From Tychonema litorale BBK16 (GTDB lineage Bacteria > Cyanobacteriota > Cyanobacteriia > Cyanobacteriales > Microcoleaceae), in the NCBI RefSeq assembly GCF_021648855.1, contig NZ_JAKJHX010000018.1, positions 1 through 43,739 of the forward strand: 43,739 bases of DNA, written 5' to 3'. Position 1 is the first letter of the stretch. Each line of letters starts with the position of its first letter. The position numbers and the translations under genes are program-made. The notes beneath the pieces are model-generated. The model had not been told where the DNA came from and made no database searches. It worked only from the letters and a program-made list of their open reading frames with translations. Shown piece after piece: positions 1-7,661 of the stretch.

Positions 1-9
1 AATCAAGAA

Positions 10-49
10 AAGCCGTCCTAAAAGGACGGGGCTTGTATCCCCTTTTTTT
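10..49 (+). terminator. Hairpin plus T-run (possible terminator or REP-like palindrome)
   Basis: AAGCCGTCCT (10-19) pairs with AGGACGGGGCTT (23-34) with a two-base bulge, and a run of seven T follows at 43-49. It could end a gene lying left of the window. The core GCCGTCC is also seen in palindromic repeats elsewhere here (near 18420 and 33010), so it may simply be a repeat copy. The nine bases between stem and T-run weaken the terminator reading. Confidence 0.35.
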
Positions 50-157
50 GGTCAAGGTTAAAAATGTGTATCTACGCCGAGTCTAGTTGCTCGAAAAAAA
101 TTGTCCCCAAGAGATAATCTCTAGTGTTTGCAATATTATAGTCAAAGGTACAGAAAA

Positions 158-895
158 ATGAAACGTTTTTTACATCTTGCTACACTTTCGGTCGCTTTAT
201 CTGCGATCGCGGCTACAGTCCCTACCTTATCCGCACCAGTACAAGCGCAATCCCAGCCAATTCTGCTGAGTCAGAATCTCAACTTCCAGCCTCCCGACGT
301 CACAGCCCCATCCAACCGACAAGGAGGGACACATCGGGGTGAAGGTAAATGTCCCCCTGGTTTATCCATCACTCCCTTAGTACCCGCGAGTAATATTGGC
401 TTAACACTCACAGATTCGCCAACATTTTTTGTTTATGTCCCTCCAACTGATGCCCAAATAGAATTCACTTTACTCAGCGAAAAAGAAGACGAATTAATCT
501 ACGAAACAGCTTTCAAAGTGGACAAACCAGGGATTGTCGAAGTGAGAGTTCCCTCTGGGGACAAAACCAAGTCTCTTGAAACTGGCAAGCGTTATGTATG
601 GTCATTTTCCATGATTTGTGACCCCCAAGATCGATCGGCAGATCTAGTAGTTAAAGGGTGGGTACAGCGAGTAGAAAAACAGGCAAACATCCAGAGTGAT
701 TTGCAAAAATCAGACCCGATGGCCAGACTGAACGTTTACGCTCAAAATGGGATTTGGTACGAGACTCTCAGCGCTCTAGCTGAACTGCGAAGACAAACAC
801 CTTCCGATTCAATTTTGACAGCAGAGTGGGATAAATTGTTGCAGTCCCAAGGACTCGATTCAATAGCTACTCAACCACTGGTTCAGTCTCTTTAA
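158..895 (+). CDS. DUF928 domain protein, secreted
   Basis: This is a 245-residue protein. The start is taken at ATG 158, because the TTG 30 bases upstream adds only ten polar residues ahead of a clean signal peptide: MKRF, then a hydrophobic stretch rich in Ala, Leu and Val, ending near the AQAQ-like VQAQSQ site. The mature part begins with the FQPPDVTAPSNRQGGTHRGE segment and a CPPGLSITPLVP motif typical of the cyanobacterial DUF928 family, whose biochemical role is unknown. Two cysteines (CPPG and MICDP) could form a disulfide in the periplasm. The gene stands alone, with a repeat element downstream. I see no catalytic motif. DUF928 genes often sit near CHAT/TPR or adenylate cyclase genes in cyanobacteria; a cyclase lies about 4 kb downstream here. 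Family assignment is confident, function is not. Confidence 0.85.
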   Translation: MKRFLHLATLSVALSAIAATVPTLSAPVQAQSQPILLSQNLNFQPPDVTAPSNRQGGTHRGEGKCPPGLSITPLVPASNIGLTLTDSPTFFVYVPPTDAQIEFTLLSEKEDELIYETAFKVDKPGIVEVRVPSGDKTKSLETGKRYVWSFSMICDPQDRSADLVVKGWVQRVEKQANIQSDLQKSDPMARLNVYAQNGIWYETLSALAELRRQTPSDSILTAEWDKLLQSQGLDSIATQPLVQSL

Positions 896-983
896 CTCTC
901 TCGATTTCCAATGTTTTTCTCAGACTTAACATTGTGTTAAAATCTACTTTTTTGTATTGTTTACCTAAAATTAAAACTCTAGG

Positions 984-1108
984 TAAGCTGTTCGGCATTT
1001 AAAAGACGATTGTAGGGTGCGTCAGTTTTAAGGCATTTCATGTATAGTCAGTGTTCTAACTGACGCACCCTACAGGCCTCCTTATTGGTTTAAATGCTCC
1101 ACAGCTTA
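984..1108. repeat. MITE-like element copy 1 with nested inverted repeats
   Basis: The outer imperfect inverted repeats are TAAGCTGTTCGGCATTTAAA (984-1003) and TTTAAATGCTCCACAGCTTA (1089-1108). The inner perfect 17-bp inverted repeat is TGTAGGGTGCGTCAGTT (1011-1027) against AACTGACGCACCCTACA (1058-1074). A second copy with the same architecture lies at 3248-3375. The element has no coding capacity. It lies just upstream of the HAD gene, so the long in-frame extension of that gene into the element is unlikely to be translated. Confidence 0.8.
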
Positions 1109-1171
1109 GACAGTACAAAAAATATGAAGTTAAGTTTAGACTGCAATCTAAAATCTCAAATCTCAAATCGA

Positions 1172-1960
1172 ATGACTGATAACTTTCCAACAATTCTAGC
1201 ACTTGATTTTGACGGCGTGATCTGCGACGGATTAATCGAATATTTTCAAACAGCTTGGCGTACCTACTGTCAAATCTGGAAACCCAGTCAAACAGTGCCA
1301 GATTCAGATTTAGCTTTAAGTTTTTACAGAGTGCGGCCAGCCATCGAAACAGGTTGGGAAATGCCCCTGCTAATTCGTGCATTGCTGACAGGAACTACCG
1401 AAGAGCAAATTTTGGTAGATTGGCCAAACATCGTACCGCAGTTAATGACCAAAAATGGTTTAAAAGCTGCGGAAGTTAGCGCAATGCTAGATGGATTGCG
1501 TGATAATTGGATTGCCGAAGACTTAGCTGGATGGCTTTCTTTGCACCGTTTTTATCCAGGGGTAGCCGAAAGTTTACAGAAATTGCAGGAGAGTTCAGTA
1601 AAAGTGACCATCGTCACTACTAAGGAAGGCCGTTTTGTGCAGGAACTTTTGCAGCTAGCCGATGTCAAAATGCCCTCAGAATTAATTTATGGCAAGGAAT
1701 ACAACAAGCCTAAACATCAAATTTTGCGGGAATTTTTGGCGGCATCTGGTGATGATTCTACGATTTGGTTTGTGGAAGACAGATTGAAAACTTTGCTGTC
1801 AGTGAAACAGCAGCCAGACTTATCTAAAGTGAAGTTATTTTTGGCTGATTGGGGTTACAATACTTTGGCAGAGCGGGAATCTGTAGCTGAAAATCCACCA
1901 ATTCAACTGCTATCTCTATCACAATTTTCGGCAGATTTCGCCGATTGGCTCCCGGACTAA
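1172..1960 (+). CDS. HAD superfamily hydrolase
   Basis: This 262-residue cytosolic protein has all four HAD motifs. Motif I is ALDFDGVICDG with nucleophile D12 and acid/base D14. Motif II is the TIVTTKE Thr, motif III the Lys in GKEYNKPKH, and motif IV the acidic WFVEDR segment. An alpha-helical cap lies between motifs I and II, so this is a phosphatase- or phosphoglycolate phosphatase-like member. The start is set at ATG 1172, because the open frame to 1094 runs into the repeat element and the HAD fold begins right after residue 5. The substrate cannot be read from sequence. It is followed by a NurA gene 65 bp downstream on the same strand, so co-transcription is possible. Confidence 0.85.
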   Translation: MTDNFPTILALDFDGVICDGLIEYFQTAWRTYCQIWKPSQTVPDSDLALSFYRVRPAIETGWEMPLLIRALLTGTTEEQILVDWPNIVPQLMTKNGLKAAEVSAMLDGLRDNWIAEDLAGWLSLHRFYPGVAESLQKLQESSVKVTIVTTKEGRFVQELLQLADVKMPSELIYGKEYNKPKHQILREFLAASGDDSTIWFVEDRLKTLLSVKQQPDLSKVKLFLADWGYNTLAERESVAENPPIQLLSLSQFSADFADWLPD

Positions 1961-1975
1961 TCCTGATGTTATTTA

Positions 1976-2017
1976 GTCAACAGTTAACAGTCAACAGTTA
2001 ACAGTCAACAGTTAACC
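1976..2017. repeat. Three tandem copies of a 14-bp repeat
   Basis: The unit GTCAACAGTTAACA occurs at 1976-1989, 1990-2003 and 2004-2017, with the last base changed in the third copy. It is the short tandemly repeated repetitive (STRR) type known from filamentous cyanobacteria. It contains the palindrome GTTAAC and ends eight bases before the NurA start codon, so it takes up the position where a Shine-Dalgarno sequence would normally lie. Confidence 0.9.
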
Positions 2018-2025
2018 AATAACAA

Positions 2026-3243
2026 ATGCTCGATTTAACTAAAGCAGCAAAAGCAATGCAGGGAATGAGCCAACATTTAACAGTGGAGGCTCTAGCGGCT
2101 CGTCAGCGTTTAGAAGTAGCTCAGAATTTGCTAGAAAAAGCGGTAGGCAAACAGGAGAAATTGGTAGAATTACAAGATAGTTGGCGCGATCGCACTTTAT
2201 TCAATTCTGCCACACCGATCGAGCCATTGGGCGATCGCACTTACATCCCAGCGCCCCCCACAGCCCACACAGTCTTTGCAACAGACGGCTCACAAATTTC
2301 ACCCAACCATCACGAAATAGCCTACTGCTACCTGCTAAACATCGGCACCGTCATGCTGCACTACGGGCAAAGCCGCCACCCAGTTTTAGACAGTGTACCC
2401 GAAGTTTTTTACAAGCCAGAAGACTTATATATTTCCCGACAATGGGGAATTAGAACCGAAGAATGGATGGGATATAAACGTGCAGTTTCCGAAGCAATTT
2501 TCCTGGCAGAAATAGGTGAAAATTGGTCGAAAGTGAACAACCATAAATTACCAGCACCAACTTTAGCAATGGTAGACGGTTCGCTGATTTTATGGTTCTT
2601 AGAAGCCTTGCCCAACGAAGCGCGGGATCAAATTTTGCAGCCAATCTTAGAAGCTTGGGACAAATTGCGTCTAGCCAAAATTCCCCTATTAGGATACTTA
2701 AGCGCTTCTCGGAGTAGTGAAAGCTTATCCTTCTTACGATTTGAAGCTTGCACCCACGAAGTACCAGATTGCATAACTAACTGCCCGAATGTCGGATTTG
2801 CCGCCACAGTTTCTTTCGCAGAAAAAGCACCTTGCCAAGTATTTGAACCCTTGCGAGATGTCATTTTATGGGCCACAATATTGTCACCAGGACAAAGAAG
2901 TCCTTTCTGGAGATCTCAATCCCGAATCCTAGATTTATACGGGCTTAATTCTGTCTATTTCTGTTACGTTCACGTCGGCACAGAAATTGCTAGAATAGAA
3001 GTCCCCGAATGGGTAGTCGAAGACTCAGCACAGTTAGATTTAGCCTTGGGAATGATGCTAGCTCAGGTACACAAAGGTGGCGGTTATCCGGTAACGCTGG
3101 CGGAAGCTCACAACCAAGCTGTCGTAAAAGGAGGAGATAGAGGTCGCTTTTTCGCTTTGTTGGAGCAGCAAATGATTAAAGCTGGTTTAAAAAATGTCGG
3201 AATTTCCTATAAAGAAACACGAAAACGCGGCAGTATTGCTTGA
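2026..3243 (+). CDS. NurA domain nuclease
   Basis: This 405-residue protein is related to NurA, the 5'-3' exonuclease that works with the HerA translocase in archaeal and bacterial DNA end resection. Visible family signatures are TVFATDGSQ with the metal-binding Asp near residue 87, a second Asp in AMVDGSLILW near residue 184, and a C-terminal GGGYPVTLAEAHNQA segment with the conserved His. The N-terminal 60 residues are helical and possibly coiled coil. Start at ATG 2026; no clear Shine-Dalgarno because a 14-bp tandem repeat lies immediately upstream. No HerA/FtsK-like ATPase is present in this window, so the partner must be elsewhere or absent. The fold assignment is good; activity is inferred from family. 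Confidence 0.85.
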   Translation: MLDLTKAAKAMQGMSQHLTVEALAARQRLEVAQNLLEKAVGKQEKLVELQDSWRDRTLFNSATPIEPLGDRTYIPAPPTAHTVFATDGSQISPNHHEIAYCYLLNIGTVMLHYGQSRHPVLDSVPEVFYKPEDLYISRQWGIRTEEWMGYKRAVSEAIFLAEIGENWSKVNNHKLPAPTLAMVDGSLILWFLEALPNEARDQILQPILEAWDKLRLAKIPLLGYLSASRSSESLSFLRFEACTHEVPDCITNCPNVGFAATVSFAEKAPCQVFEPLRDVILWATILSPGQRSPFWRSQSRILDLYGLNSVYFCYVHVGTEIARIEVPEWVVEDSAQLDLALGMMLAQVHKGGGYPVTLAEAHNQAVVKGGDRGRFFALLEQQMIKAGLKNVGISYKETRKRGSIA

Positions 3244-3247
3244 AGTA

Positions 3248-3375
3248 TAAGCTGTTACGCATTTAAAATAGTATTGTAGGGTGCGTCAGCCCTTTCTCGT
3301 TTTCCTTGCCTAGTCAGTGTTCACGAGTGACGCACCCTACAGGCCTCGTTAGTGGTTTAAATGCTCCACAGCTTA
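3248..3375. repeat. MITE-like element copy 2 with nested inverted repeats
   Basis: The outer ends TAAGCTGTTACGCATTTAAA (3248-3267) and TTTAAATGCTCCACAGCTTA (3356-3375) match copy 1 at 984-1108 almost exactly. The inner inverted repeat TGTAGGGTGCGTCA (3275-3288) / TGACGCACCCTACA (3328-3341) is also shared, while the central loop differs. It begins four bases after the NurA stop codon and could form a strong hairpin at the 3' end of that transcript. Confidence 0.8.
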
Positions 3376-3407
3376 ATATATAGTTCAACTATAGTTATAA
3401 ATTTTAT

Positions 3408-3626
3408 ATGCCAATAGAATTGATTATTTTAATTGCTTCATTACTTGTATCTTGGTTAGTGTTTAATTGGGCCGTCAAAGTTTTGAAGGCTAGCATTGGG
3501 ACGGCGATTGCTTTGGCAGTAATTGTGCTGACGATGCAGTTAATGTTTGGCATCGGGCCAAATCAGTTGTTTCAGTATATAATCCATCTGCCAGAAACAC
3601 TTTGGCAAATGACTTCTGGCAAATGA
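3408..3626 (+). CDS. Small two-helix membrane protein of unknown function
   Basis: This is a 72-residue protein. Two hydrophobic segments (about residues 3-22, and 28-47 rich in Ala, Val, Ile and Leu) are separated by a short basic turn with VKVLKAS, and a soluble tail contains HLPETLWQM. The hydrophobicity pattern and clean start at ATG 3408 fit a real inner or thylakoid membrane protein rather than a chance frame. I do not recognise a named family; small proteins of this look are common hypothetical proteins in cyanobacteria. It stands between the second MITE-like element and a palindromic repeat. Confidence 0.65.
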   Translation: MPIELIILIASLLVSWLVFNWAVKVLKASIGTAIALAVIVLTMQLMFGIGPNQLFQYIIHLPETLWQMTSGK

Positions 3627-3641
3627 TATCAACTTCAATAG

Positions 3642-3683
3642 CATCGGAATAATATAGAGGACACGGTAGTGCTGTGTCCCTAC
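3642..3683. repeat. Palindromic repeat, CGGCAGTGCCG family (copy 1)
   Basis: The segment runs CATCGGAATAATATAGAGGA, then ACACGGTAGTGCTGTGTCCCTAC, containing the inverted repeat GACACGG/CTGTGTC. It matches copies at 7619-7661, 11566-11606, 11755-11820, 24899-24925 and 38907-38971. Its last bases supply the TAG stop codon of the minus-strand methyltransferase. Confidence 0.75.
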
Positions 3684-4429
3684 TTAACAAATCCCCCAAA
3701 CACCGCCATACCGTAATATTTCCAAGGAACTGCGATCGCCTCAAATCCAGCTTGTGCTAGCATTTCTAAATGAGCATAAAGTGTTGCTAGGCGATCGGGA
3801 TTAGAATACCCATAAGATACACTCGTCCCCACACTTCCCCGAATTGCAGCCAATGTTTCCCCCTGACTCGCCGCCCACTCTTCCCGCGCTACTTGATAAA
3901 CCTTCTGCATTTTTGCAGATTCTGCTAACATCGGATCAGCATTCCAAAAACAGCCATCAGGATTTAAACTTTCACAAATTCTTTCAAACAACTTCAACTT
4001 CATTTCATCATCCAGATGATGAATTGCCAGAGATGAAATACAACCATCAAACTTATCACGCAAACCCGAAAAATTTGGATTATTCGCCCATTCTCCAAAA
4101 TCCAACTCGATTCCAGTCCACCTAGCTCCATATCCTGCTGACTCTACTTTAGCACGAGCAAAATCAAGCATTCGTGGCGAATAATCCAAAGCCACTATTT
4201 CCGCAGATGGGTAGCGTTGCAGAACTTTCAAACTAAGTTCCCCCGTACCGCAACCCAGTTCCAAAATACGGTGGTTTGTGCCACTAATACAACCAACTAA
4301 CACATCCAGCATTTCATCATACTTAGGCAAAAGTCGCCGAATGCCACTATCAAAATCCGCAGTATTGATAAAAACTTCTCCCGGCAATATCTCCTTGTTT
4401 TCGGGTGAGGCAGTAGAATGAGAATTCAC
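3680..4429 (-). CDS. Class I SAM-dependent methyltransferase
   Basis: This 249-residue protein has a Rossmann methyltransferase core. Motif I is ILELGCGTGELSLKVL, followed by the acidic EIVALDYSPRMLDFARAK segment that binds the SAM ribose, and a motif IV-like CISSLAIHHLDDEMK. This is the general Methyltransf_11/12/25 type, with a small-molecule or lipid acceptor most likely; the substrate is unknown. The start is GTG 4429, since there is no ATG ahead of the fold in this frame. The gene is transcribed alone on the minus strand, and its TAG stop lies inside a palindromic repeat, suggesting that repeat insertion reshaped its 3' end. Confidence 0.85.
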   Translation of the reverse strand: MNSHSTASPENKEILPGEVFINTADFDSGIRRLLPKYDEMLDVLVGCISGTNHRILELGCGTGELSLKVLQRYPSAEIVALDYSPRMLDFARAKVESAGYGARWTGIELDFGEWANNPNFSGLRDKFDGCISSLAIHHLDDEMKLKLFERICESLNPDGCFWNADPMLAESAKMQKVYQVAREEWAASQGETLAAIRGSVGTSVSYGYSNPDRLATLYAHLEMLAQAGFEAIAVPWKYYGMAVFGGFVK

Positions 4430-4618
4430 GATCGCTAACCATAGACTACAATCATTATCTTAACCGATATACACCAATAACCACAACTAGCGCTATTAAG
4501 TTATGCGTATTTTTATGGAAAACTCTAGTCCTCGCCGAATGTATTGCATAAATGGCTTTAGATATGCAGGAGCAATTAGTCAAATTTAACGCGAAACATA
4601 TTAATTGGTTTATGATAA

Positions 4619-4643
4619 GAAGAAGGAAGAATCTTCCTTCTTC
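4619..4643. repeat. Perfect 12-bp palindrome with one-base centre
   Basis: GAAGAAGGAAGA (4619-4630) is followed by one A and then its exact reverse complement TCTTCCTTCTTC (4632-4643). It lies in the 5' leader of the adenylate cyclase gene, 27 bases before the ATG at 4671. A related purine-rich AGAAGGAAGAAGGAAAA tract lies upstream of lysS near 9250. In RNA it would fold as a long hairpin close to the ribosome-binding region. Confidence 0.85.
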
Positions 4644-4670
4644 CTTCTTTCTTCTGCTATAGTGAGTTTT

Positions 4671-6083
4671 ATGTCATTGCGAGTTTTATCATTCTTAGAT
4701 TTTTTCAAATCTCGGTTATCTCGGCAAATCGCCCTGTGGGTATTTGGCAGCATTCTGGTAATAGAGGCAATTATTTTAGTTCCATCTTATTTTCGGCGCG
4801 AAGATGAACTATTGTTACAACTCGAACAAGTATCTCGCGCCACTATAGATTCCCTAGTGTTTTTGCTCAAACAAGATATATCCGATCGCAATTTCTTGGA
4901 AACCAAAGTAAAAACTGCTATCAAACAATCGAAAGTCATCTTAGGATTATCTATCTATATGACCAATGGTCAGCTAGTATATACATTTGGAGAACCACCA
5001 AAAATTAGTTTAGATCAAACCAAAAATGATCGAATCTTTCGTAAACACTATCTAGATGCCAAACGCTATGATGTTGCTTGGACTAATAAATCTTTGGGTG
5101 GAAATTACATTTTAATTGTGCGCCATGATGCTTCATATGTGCAATCGGAATTATACGCATTTATCTGGCGAATTACAATTCTTGTTCTGATTATCACAAT
5201 CTTTGTAACTACTGTGACTATGCTATTTTTAGGAGGAACAGTAATTACACCTATTTTGAGACTGCGCGATGACTTGATCGCTGCGGGAGATGCTTTGAGC
5301 AAAGATCGAATACAGCCGGATTTTTACTCTCTTTCAGTCAAGCGCGATGATGAATTGGGAGAAGTAATGGTTGCTTTCAATCAAATGTTTGGCCGAGTCT
5401 ACAAAGAAATTGCCCAGCGACAAGCAGCCGAGGAAATATTGCGTGCTGAACAAGAAAAATCTGAACGTTTATTATTAAATATCTTACCAGAAACCATTGC
5501 CGATCGCCTAAAACAAGGTCAAAGCAATATTGCCGACGGATTTGCCGAAGTCACGATTCTTTTTGCTGACATTGTAGGATTTACCGAAATATCCTCCCGC
5601 ACATCTCCACAAGAATTAGTTGAACTACTTAACAAAATATTTTCAGCATTTGACCATTTGACCGATCGATATGGACTGGAAAAAATTAAAACCATCGGTG
5701 ATAATTATATGGTGGCTGGCGGTTTGCCAGTCTCCTGTGCAAATCATGCAGAATCTATTGCAGAAATGGCCCTGGAAATGCAGCAAGAAATTATGCAATT
5801 TAGTGACGAAAGTGGCAAACCCCTCCAAATCCGCATTGGGATTAATACAGGCCCTGTTGTCGCCGGTGTCATCGGTACTAAAAAGTTTATTTATGATTTA
5901 TGGGGAGATGCTGTCAATACAGCAAGCCGCATGGAATCCCAAGGACTTCCTGGTAAAATTCAAGTCAGTGATTCAACTTATCAATTGCTGTGTGATAAGT
6001 ATTTATTGGAAAGTCGCGGTACAATCTATATCAAAGGTAAAGGAGACATGAATACTTACTATCTAATTGGAAGAAAACTTTAA
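4671..6083 (+). CDS. Membrane class III adenylate cyclase with HAMP domain
   Basis: This 470-residue protein makes cAMP from ATP at the membrane. Its architecture is a transmembrane helix at about 19-40, an extracytoplasmic sensor of about 130 residues, a second helix (FIWRITILVLIITIFVTTV), HAMP, a short coiled coil (AAEEILRAEQEKSERLLL), and a class III catalytic domain. The metal aspartates are in LFADIVGFTEI and KTIGDNYMVAGG. The adenine-selecting Lys (EKIKTIGD) and Asp (LWGDAVNTASRM), and the transition-state Asn and Arg in NTASRM, are all present, so it should be an active adenylate cyclase. The start is set at ATG 4671; the TTG at 4605 would translate through a 25-bp palindrome. A methyltransferase gene begins 13 bases after the stop, suggesting co-transcription. 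Confidence 0.9.
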   Translation: MSLRVLSFLDFFKSRLSRQIALWVFGSILVIEAIILVPSYFRREDELLLQLEQVSRATIDSLVFLLKQDISDRNFLETKVKTAIKQSKVILGLSIYMTNGQLVYTFGEPPKISLDQTKNDRIFRKHYLDAKRYDVAWTNKSLGGNYILIVRHDASYVQSELYAFIWRITILVLIITIFVTTVTMLFLGGTVITPILRLRDDLIAAGDALSKDRIQPDFYSLSVKRDDELGEVMVAFNQMFGRVYKEIAQRQAAEEILRAEQEKSERLLLNILPETIADRLKQGQSNIADGFAEVTILFADIVGFTEISSRTSPQELVELLNKIFSAFDHLTDRYGLEKIKTIGDNYMVAGGLPVSCANHAESIAEMALEMQQEIMQFSDESGKPLQIRIGINTGPVVAGVIGTKKFIYDLWGDAVNTASRMESQGLPGKIQVSDSTYQLLCDKYLLESRGTIYIKGKGDMNTYYLIGRKL

Positions 6084-6096
6084 AATAGGAGAAATT

Positions 6097-6711
6097 GTGG
6101 ACAAACGTGAAGAAGTGACGATCGCAGAATATGAACTAACAGCCGAATCTTTCCGAGAAGGGACATGGCATCATGATGTCTCCCAAAATCGGGACGCACT
6201 GACGGCTGCAATGCCTCGAAAACCCGGTAAAATCTTAGATATAGGGTGCGGGCCGGGACGAGATTTGGTGGCGTTCAAGACCCAAGGACACACCGTTGTG
6301 GGTTTAGATGCAACACCAGCTTTTGTAGAGATAGCCAAAGAGTTGTCAGGATGCGAAGTTTTGCAGCAATCTTTTCTGAATTTAGATTTGCCAAATGCAG
6401 AGTTTGACGGTATTTTTGCCAATGCTTCCTTGATTCATGTTCCTAGGGATAAGATGATAAAAGTGCTGAAAGATTTGCACAAAGCTCTAGTTGTTAACGG
6501 TGCAATTGTGATGTCAATGTGCCGGGGAGATTGGGAAGGCTACGATGAGCGGCCGACGGGAAAACGCTATACTACTGGATGGGAATACGATACTTTAGCG
6601 CCTGAGTTGGAACAAGCTGGATTTGAGATTGTCAATCATTACTATCGCCCACCGGGTTTACCTCGCGAAGCTCAATCTTGGGTAGTGATGGTGGGAAAAA
6701 AATTCACTTAA
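6097..6711 (+). CDS. Class I SAM-dependent methyltransferase
   Basis: About 204 residues. The start is assigned to GTG 6097, preceded at five bases by AGGAG (6087-6091); the in-frame TTG at 6067 would overlap the cyclase gene and lacks such a site. Motif I is KILDIGCGPGRDLVAFK, followed by VVGLDATPAFVEIAKE. The post-motif loop GIFANASLIHVPRDKM resembles small-molecule methyltransferases of the Methyltransf_11/25 families. The C-terminus holds the usual final beta hairpin (YYRPPGLPREAQSWVVMVGKK). It is probably in an operon with the upstream adenylate cyclase. The acceptor substrate is unknown. Confidence 0.85.
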   Translation: MDKREEVTIAEYELTAESFREGTWHHDVSQNRDALTAAMPRKPGKILDIGCGPGRDLVAFKTQGHTVVGLDATPAFVEIAKELSGCEVLQQSFLNLDLPNAEFDGIFANASLIHVPRDKMIKVLKDLHKALVVNGAIVMSMCRGDWEGYDERPTGKRYTTGWEYDTLAPELEQAGFEIVNHYYRPPGLPREAQSWVVMVGKKFT

Positions 6712-6718
6712 CAGGACT

Positions 6719-6819
6719 ATAGCAATCCTAAATGAGTTGCAAGTTTTTTACCCCACCCCAACCCTCCCCTTGAATCAGGGGAGGGAGCAAGAAATTCACA
6801 AATGATTTAGGACTGCTAT
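6719..6819. repeat. 101-bp element with terminal inverted repeats and C-rich palindrome core
   Basis: The ends are ATAGCAATCCTAAAT (6719-6733) and ATTTAGGACTGCTAT (6805-6819), inverted with one mismatch. The core 6746-6806 holds CCCTCCCC/GGGGAGGG arms (6762-6785) and is repeated almost exactly at 7552-7612 on the other side of the SDR gene. It is non-coding and MITE-like. Confidence 0.8.
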
Positions 6820-6855
6820 ATAATAGAAGTTATTGTAAATTTAGGGCAATCAATA

Positions 6856-7530
6856 ATGAGCGAGAAACTCCACGTTTTTTTGGCAGGTGCTAGTCGAGGT
6901 GTCGGTAAAGAAATTGCGAAATGTTTGACAGGACAAAATATTGAAGTAACTGCATTTATGCGATCGCCGGAAACCAGCTCAGAATTAACAGCCCTGGGCA
7001 TCAAAGTCACTCTGGGCGATGCTTTGGACTCAGCCGCCATAGAAGCAGCGATGACTGGTGGCGCACCAATTTATGCCGTAATCAGCACCATTGGCGGCCT
7101 ACCAAAAGATGGAGAAAGAGCCGATTATTTAGGCAACAAAAACTTGATTGACGCGGCTGTCAAAGCAGGTGTACAAAAGTTTATCTTAGTTTCCTCCATC
7201 GGTAGCGGTAACAGTGCGGGTGCTTTACCACCCCAAGCTTTAGAAACCTTGGGCCCAGTTTTAATTGAGAAGGAAAAAGCCGAAAATCATTTGATAGCCA
7301 GTGGGATGATTTATACTGTGATTCGTCCAGGTGGGCTCAAATCGGAACCAGCAACTGGCAATGGTATTTTAACAGAAGATTGTCGAGTTGCTGGAACAAT
7401 TCATCGGGCTGATGTCGCGCAGTTAGTTTGTCAATGTTTGGTGTCTGATGCTGCTAACAATAAAGTTTTGTCGGCGGTAGATAAACAAATGGTTTATGGT
7501 CAACCAGAGTTTGAAGTGTTAAATATGTAG
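6856..7530 (+). CDS. Atypical short-chain dehydrogenase / NAD(P)-binding protein
   Basis: This 224-residue single Rossmann-fold protein has the nucleotide loop VFLAGASRGVGKEIAK at the N-terminus, then a VTAFMRSPE segment. The Arg after the second strand favours NADP(H). VISTIGG and KFILVSSIGSGNS follow the pattern of atypical SDRs (NmrA-like, SDR_a5 group). The classic YxxxK pair is not obvious; a Lys-containing IEKEKAENHLIASG helix takes its place, so it may be a reductase of unknown substrate or a redox sensor. It starts at ATG 6856. It is flanked on both sides by copies of the same C-rich repeat (6719-6819 and 7552-7612), which may mark a small mobile segment. Confidence 0.85.
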   Translation: MSEKLHVFLAGASRGVGKEIAKCLTGQNIEVTAFMRSPETSSELTALGIKVTLGDALDSAAIEAAMTGGAPIYAVISTIGGLPKDGERADYLGNKNLIDAAVKAGVQKFILVSSIGSGNSAGALPPQALETLGPVLIEKEKAENHLIASGMIYTVIRPGGLKSEPATGNGILTEDCRVAGTIHRADVAQLVCQCLVSDAANNKVLSAVDKQMVYGQPEFEVLNM

Positions 7531-7551
7531 GGTTTGCAGGAGTCGTAAATA

Positions 7552-7612
7552 TTTTTACCCCACCCCAACCCTCCCCTTAGTAAGGGGAGGGAGTAAGAAA
7601 TTCACAAATGAT
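7552..7612. repeat. C-rich palindromic repeat, second copy
   Basis: This 61-bp segment closely matches the core of the element at 6719-6819, including CCCCACCCCAACCCTCCCC and the GAAATTCACAAATGAT tail. The outer inverted ends are not recognisable here. Together with the copy at 6719 it forms direct repeats around the SDR gene. Confidence 0.8.
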
Positions 7613-7618
7613 GATCTC

Positions 7619-7661
7619 GGTAGGGACACGGCACTGCCGTGTCCTCTATATCATTCCGATG
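7619..7661. repeat. Palindromic repeat, CGGCAGTGCCG family (copy 2)
   Basis: On the minus strand it reads CATCGGAATGATATAGAGGA then CACGGCAGTGCCGTGTCCCTA, the same layout as 3642-3683. The perfect palindrome CACGGCACTGCCGTG-type core could act as a 3' hairpin for lysS. The lysS TGA stop lies within its conserved flank. Confidence 0.8.

Noticed and set aside
206..213. GCGATCGC octamers throughout as operators
   Set aside because: They are HIP1 sites, over-represented across many cyanobacterial genomes and common inside genes, so they are taken only as a taxonomic hint.
1056..1382. 108-codon minus-strand frame over the HAD start
   Set aside because: It covers the MITE-like element and the conserved HAD N-terminus; composition looks antisense.
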